From assembly GCA_029940715.1 (NCBI GenBank), contig JAPYTU010000054.1, positions 1-9,796 on the forward strand: DNA of 9,796 nt, given 5' to 3'. The position numbers were made by a program, and so were the translations under genes. This stretch comes from Cytophagales bacterium (lineage in GTDB: Bacteria > Bacteroidota > Bacteroidia > Cytophagales > MED-G16). Below, one piece after another: positions 6,694 to 9,796 of this stretch (position 1 is its first letter; each line of letters opens with the position of its first letter). The notes under the pieces were generated by a model, which saw nothing but the letters and a program-made list of their open reading frames with translations, had not been told where the DNA came from and did no database searches.

Positions 6694-6701
6694 CAAAATT
6701 A
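6694..6701 (-). promoter_or_regulatory. -7 box (TAATTTTG) of the tRNA-Arg gene
   Basis: On the minus strand TAATTTTG matches the Bacteroidota TAnnTTTG consensus exactly and ends 8 bp before the mature 5' end of the tRNA. It is identical to the box before the surface-protein gene at about 5480. I see no -33 TTG at the preferred spacing. The promoter would drive the tRNA and probably also the TPR gene that follows it. Confidence 0.5.
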
Positions 6702-6768
6702 TATTTCATTAACCAAAAAAAATATAAATAAACAATATAATTTGTAGCTTTATATTTCTAATTAGAAT

Positions 6769-6776
6769 TAAGTTTT
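6769..6776 (+). promoter_or_regulatory. Weak -7-like box (TAAGTTTT) before the TPR-comA operon
   Basis: TAAGTTTT differs from TAnnTTTG only in the last base and ends 3 bp before the ATG at 6780. A TTTG lies at 6741-6744, with a long 24-bp spacer. If used, the operon mRNA would be leaderless. It is a low-confidence candidate in a 94-bp divergent gap where I see no better one for this strand. Confidence 0.2.
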
Positions 6777-6779
6777 AAG

Positions 6780-8192
6780 ATGGCAGAAGAGTTTAAGAAA
6801 AGACAGGAAGAATTTCAAAAACTTGTTTTAGAATTTGAATTACAAGTTAAAAATAATATTGATTTTTATTATGATTCTGAATATTATGAAAGAATTGTAA
6901 AATGGTATATTGATAATCATAAATTTAAATTAGGGCTTAAAGTAATTGAAATTGCTCTTTCTCAACATAAATTTTCTTCGGATTTACTAATTCAAAAAGC
7001 AAATATTCTTATTGTATTACAAAAATTTAGTAAAGCACTTATATCTTTAGATAAGGCTCATTCACTTAATCCTAAAGATGAAAACATTTTTATTTTAACT
7101 GGTCAAGTGAAAATTATATTAGGATATTATGATGATGCTATCGAAACTTTTAATAAAGCTCTAGATATTTCAGAGAATAAAGATGAAATTTTTTATCAAG
7201 TGGGATTGGCATATCAGGCAAGTGGTAAATTTAATCATGCTACGGAAAATTTTAAGAAAGCCATTGATATAAATATAAATCATGAAAATGCGTTGTATGA
7301 TTTAGCTTATTGTTTAAACCTTACTGGTGAATTAAAAAATAGCATTCATTATTATAAAAAATTTATAGATGAAGATCCTTATTCAGAATTTGCTTGGTTT
7401 AATCTTGGTAATATTTATAATAAATTAAAAAAATATTCTAAGGCTGCTGAAGCTTTTGAGTATGCTATAGCAATAGATGATGAATATTCAGCAGCCTTTA
7501 TGAGTCTTGGAAATAGTTATAATAACTTAGAAAAATTTGACTTAGCAAAGAAATGTTTTGAAAAGGTATTAGAATTAAATGGTCCTTCTCCTGATATTTA
7601 TTATAATCTTGGAAGAGTATATTATTTATTAAAAGATTTTAATATATCAATCAATTTTTATCAGAGATCAATAAAAATAGATCAGTTTTATAAGGATTCA
7701 TACTATGGTTTAGGTAAAAGTTTATCTTCTATGGATAAATGGTTTGAAGCTATTTATTACTTTAAGAAAGCTCAAAAATTTGATAATAATAATATTGATT
7801 TTTTGAAATCGTTAGCTTATGCGGAATTTAAAGTTGGTAATTTAGTATCGAGCATTGATGTATATACTAAAGTAATGGAACTTTATCCTGAGGATGTAGA
7901 ATCATGTTTAGATTTTTCTTTTATTTATTATGAAAGTGGTGATATTAAGAAAGCAATATCAATTATTAATGAAGGAATTGCCGAAACTCCTGGAGAATCT
8001 TTATTTTATTATAGGCTTGTGGTTTATCTTTTAGATGATGGTAAGTATAAGGAGGCAATAAATGTTTTAGAAAGTGCATTATCCATCAATTTTGAAAATC
8101 ATGATGTTTTATTTGATTTTATTCCAAAATTTGAAACTCAGTCTGCTTTAATAAGGGTTATAAATCAATTTAAAAAAAATAATCAATTATGA
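6780..8192 (+). CDS. Tetratricopeptide repeat protein (12 or so TPR units), first gene of the comA operon
   Basis: 470 residues without a signal peptide or membrane span, so cytoplasmic. A charged N-terminal helix (about 1-25) precedes a segment with FYYDSEYYERIVKWYID, a form recognisable in the equivalent TPR protein of other Bacteroidota. From about 33 to 440 the protein is a nearly continuous row of 34-residue TPR units. Examples are LTGQVKIILGYYDDAIETFN, VGLAYQASGKFNHATENFKK, LGNIYNKLKKYSKAAEAFEY and LGRVYYLLKDFNISINFYQR. Such solenoids act as scaffolds or peptide-binding surfaces; I recognise no enzymatic domain. The stop overlaps the start of the phosphosulfolactate synthase gene (ATGA at 8189-8192), so the two are translationally coupled and probably work together. 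The partner could be that synthase or an envelope component, which is inference. The tRNA-Arg gene diverges upstream. Confidence 0.88.
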   Translation: MAEEFKKRQEEFQKLVLEFELQVKNNIDFYYDSEYYERIVKWYIDNHKFKLGLKVIEIALSQHKFSSDLLIQKANILIVLQKFSKALISLDKAHSLNPKDENIFILTGQVKIILGYYDDAIETFNKALDISENKDEIFYQVGLAYQASGKFNHATENFKKAIDININHENALYDLAYCLNLTGELKNSIHYYKKFIDEDPYSEFAWFNLGNIYNKLKKYSKAAEAFEYAIAIDDEYSAAFMSLGNSYNNLEKFDLAKKCFEKVLELNGPSPDIYYNLGRVYYLLKDFNISINFYQRSIKIDQFYKDSYYGLGKSLSSMDKWFEAIYYFKKAQKFDNNNIDFLKSLAYAEFKVGNLVSSIDVYTKVMELYPEDVESCLDFSFIYYESGDIKKAISIINEGIAETPGESLFYYRLVVYLLDDGKYKEAINVLESALSINFENHDVLFDFIPKFETQSALIRVINQFKKNNQL

Positions 8193-8947
8193 ATTATTAC
8201 TTAAAAAATATTCCAGAGAGAGAACTTAAACCAAGGGATAGTGGTATTACGATGGTTATGGATAAGGGCTCAAGTATCAGACAATGTAAAGATTTAATCG
8301 AATCCAGTGGAAAATATATTGATTTTATAAAATTTGGTTGGACAACATCATATTTAGCTGAAAATCTTAAAGAAAAAATTAAATTATTTAGAGATGCTAA
8401 TATTGAAGTATATTTTGGGGGAACTCTTTTTGAAGCATTTTTAATTAGAGATCAATTAGATGACTATATAAAGGTTTTAAAAAAATATAATTTAAAGTAT
8501 GCTGAAGTATCAGATGGTTCCATTACAATTTCTCATAAAAAAAAGTGTGAATGTATTTCAAAAATAAAGGAACATGTTACGGTTTTGTCAGAAGTTGGTT
8601 CAAAAGATGCTAAAAAGATAATTCCGCCATACAAATGGATTAGACAAATGCGTGCAGAACTTGATGCTGGATCTTGGAAGGTTATAGGAGAGGCTAGAGA
8701 ATCTGGAAATGTTGGTCTTTTTAGAGAATCAGGAGAAGTTAGACAAGGACTAGTAGAGGAAATATTAACTGAAATACCACAAGAAAAAATTATTTGGGAG
8801 GCTCCTAATAAAGTTCAGCAAGTATGGTTTATTAAGTTACTTGGTCAAAATGTTAATCTTGGTAATATCCGAGGGGATGAGGTAATTGCATTAGAAACTA
8901 CTAGAATAGGTATAAGAGGAGATACTTTTGATAAATTCTTAAAGTAA
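8189..8947 (+). CDS. comA: Phosphosulfolactate synthase (ComA family)
   Basis: 252 residues, the usual length. The family catalyses addition of sulfite to phosphoenolpyruvate to give (2R)-phospho-3-sulfolactate, the first step of the archaeal coenzyme M route; bacteria use related enzymes to make sulfolactate. Conserved blocks of this TIM-barrel family follow in order: KPRDSGITMVMDKG (14-27), DFIKFGW (45-51), GGTLFE (77-82), EVSDGS (106-111), EVGSKD (135-140), EARESG (168-173), EAPNKVQQVWFI (204-215) and NVNLGNI (221-227). No expected block is missing, so it should be an active lyase. The start is fixed by the ATGA overlap with the TPR gene, and the DUF368 gene begins 3 bp after its stop. Members of Bacteroidota are not known to make coenzyme M, so the product probably feeds another sulfonate (inference). 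The family is certain; the physiological product is not. The symbol is given at family level. Confidence 0.92.
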   Translation: MNYYLKNIPERELKPRDSGITMVMDKGSSIRQCKDLIESSGKYIDFIKFGWTTSYLAENLKEKIKLFRDANIEVYFGGTLFEAFLIRDQLDDYIKVLKKYNLKYAEVSDGSITISHKKKCECISKIKEHVTVLSEVGSKDAKKIIPPYKWIRQMRAELDAGSWKVIGEARESGNVGLFRESGEVRQGLVEEILTEIPQEKIIWEAPNKVQQVWFIKLLGQNVNLGNIRGDEVIALETTRIGIRGDTFDKFLK

Positions 8948-8950
8948 TTA

Positions 8951-9796
8951 ATGTATTTAAAATCATTTATAATTTTCCTTAAAGGATCAGCAATGGGATT
9001 AGCTGATTTAATTCCTGGAATATCCGGTGGAACTATAGCGTTAATTTTAGGTATTTATAAAAAATTTATTAACTCATTAAAATCTATTAATTTTCAATCC
9101 CTAAAATTATTATTTGCTTTTAATTTTAAGGAATTAAATAAACAACTAAACTTAGTTTTTTTAATTCCATTATTTTCTGGGATTATTTTTTCAGTTTTAG
9201 TTTTTTCAAGTTTAATTTTTTTCTTTTTAGAAGAATTCCCTATTCATTTATATTCTATTTTTTTTGGTCTAATTTTTTTTTCTTCATTATACTTAATTCA
9301 AAAAACACCTTCTAATATTTTATCAAAAACAGTTTTAATATTAATTGGAATTGGGATTGGTTATGTGCTTTCAATTTTAAATCCTTTTTATATTTCAGAT
9401 ACTTATATGTCTATTTATTTATCAGGCTTAATAGCAATGTTAGCTATGCTTTTGCCTGGAATATCTGGAAGTTATATTTTGGTTTTATTAGGAAAATATA
9501 AGATAGTTTTAGAAGCATTAAATAATTTTAATTTTGACATATTAATATTTTTTTTATTAGGTTCTATTTCTGGAATTTTATTATTTTCAAGATTTATATC
9601 ATTACTTCTAAGTAATTATTATAATGCTACAATCTTAGTATTGTCAGGATTGATGATTGGTGCATTAAATAAAATATGGCCATGGAAATATAATAATATT
9701 AATATTTCACCGAATGATTATCATAATTTAACTGGTAGTGCTGATTATTTTTATCATGCATTTATAATTTTTATATTATGTAGTTTATTTTCATTG
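8951..9796 (+). CDS. popT: DUF368 family membrane protein, PopT-type polyprenyl-phosphate transporter (partial)
   Basis: The first 282 residues are present and the C-terminus is cut by the window edge; members are usually only slightly longer. The two DUF368 signature repeats are both visible: AMGLADLIPGISGGT (14-28) and AMLAMLLPGISGS (162-174), each leading into a hydrophobic span and LGIYKK or LGKYK. This fits an inverted-repeat transporter with broken helices. The remaining sequence is almost wholly hydrophobic, with about eight spans. DUF368 proteins (PopT) and DedA-family proteins were identified as transporters that return undecaprenyl phosphate to the cytoplasmic face of the membrane for reuse in peptidoglycan and surface-polymer synthesis. 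It follows the synthase gene after 3 bp, so it is cotranscribed with it. The family assignment is strong; the transport role here rests on homology, and the symbol is family level. Confidence 0.9.
   Translation, partial: MYLKSFIIFLKGSAMGLADLIPGISGGTIALILGIYKKFINSLKSINFQSLKLLFAFNFKELNKQLNLVFLIPLFSGIIFSVLVFSSLIFFFLEEFPIHLYSIFFGLIFFSSLYLIQKTPSNILSKTVLILIGIGIGYVLSILNPFYISDTYMSIYLSGLIAMLAMLLPGISGSYILVLLGKYKIVLEALNNFNFDILIFFLLGSISGILLFSRFISLLLSNYYNATILVLSGLMIGALNKIWPWKYNNINISPNDYHNLTGSADYFYHAFIIFILCSLFSL

Noticed and set aside
1..9796. CRISPR array, transposon, prophage, toxin-antitoxin or defence system
   Set aside because: There are no spaced direct repeats, transposase motifs, terminal inverted repeats or recognisable defence domains. 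Every stretch over about 120 bp is covered by a gene with a recognisable family or fold.

Overview
The window is strongly AT-rich. It combines features typical of Bacteroidota, probably a marine or streamlined member of the Flavobacteriales (inference). These are a DUF5916/CBM9-like outer-membrane protein, a carboxypeptidase-regulatory-like surface domain, a Bacteroidota-type PruA, TAnnTTTG-type -7 promoter boxes, weak or absent Shine-Dalgarno sequences, and a tRNA without an encoded CCA. Codon use looks uniform throughout. I see no insertion sequence, phage gene, CRISPR array or other sign of recent transfer. This is chromosomal housekeeping and envelope territory rather than an accessory island.

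Layout: (1) Bases 1-2348, minus strand: a two-gene unit of a DUF5916 outer-membrane protein followed, 28 bp downstream, by the N-terminus of a Tat-exported, probably surface-exposed lipoprotein cut by the window edge. (2) Bases 2460-3728, plus strand: a membrane di-iron hydroxylase closely resembling alkylglycerol monooxygenase. Its stop lies one base from the stop of (3) pruA (3730-5361, minus), the second enzyme of proline catabolism. (4) Diverging from pruA, a secreted single-domain carboxypeptidase-regulatory-like protein (about 5480-6124, plus), which overlaps tail to tail by 4 nt with (5) a small secreted TPR protein (6121-6600, minus) lying just downstream of (6) tRNA-Arg(CCT) (6614-6685, minus). 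(7) From 6780 to the right edge, plus strand: a tight operon of a 12-repeat TPR protein, a phosphosulfolactate synthase (ComA family; start and stop overlap as ATGA) and a DUF368/PopT-family polyprenyl-phosphate transporter, truncated by the window edge.

How the genes fit together: most transcription units are independent. The part that most suggests an uncharacterised function is the 6780-9796 operon, where a sulfonate-forming enzyme (PEP + sulfite to phosphosulfolactate) is coupled to a TPR scaffold and an undecaprenyl-phosphate recycling transporter. This hints at a sulfonated metabolite, perhaps envelope-related, in a bacterium without coenzyme M metabolism. The AGMO-like gene raises a second question, because the animal enzyme needs tetrahydrobiopterin and cleaves ether lipids. 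I found no clearly novel multi-gene system. The findings below are ranked accordingly.
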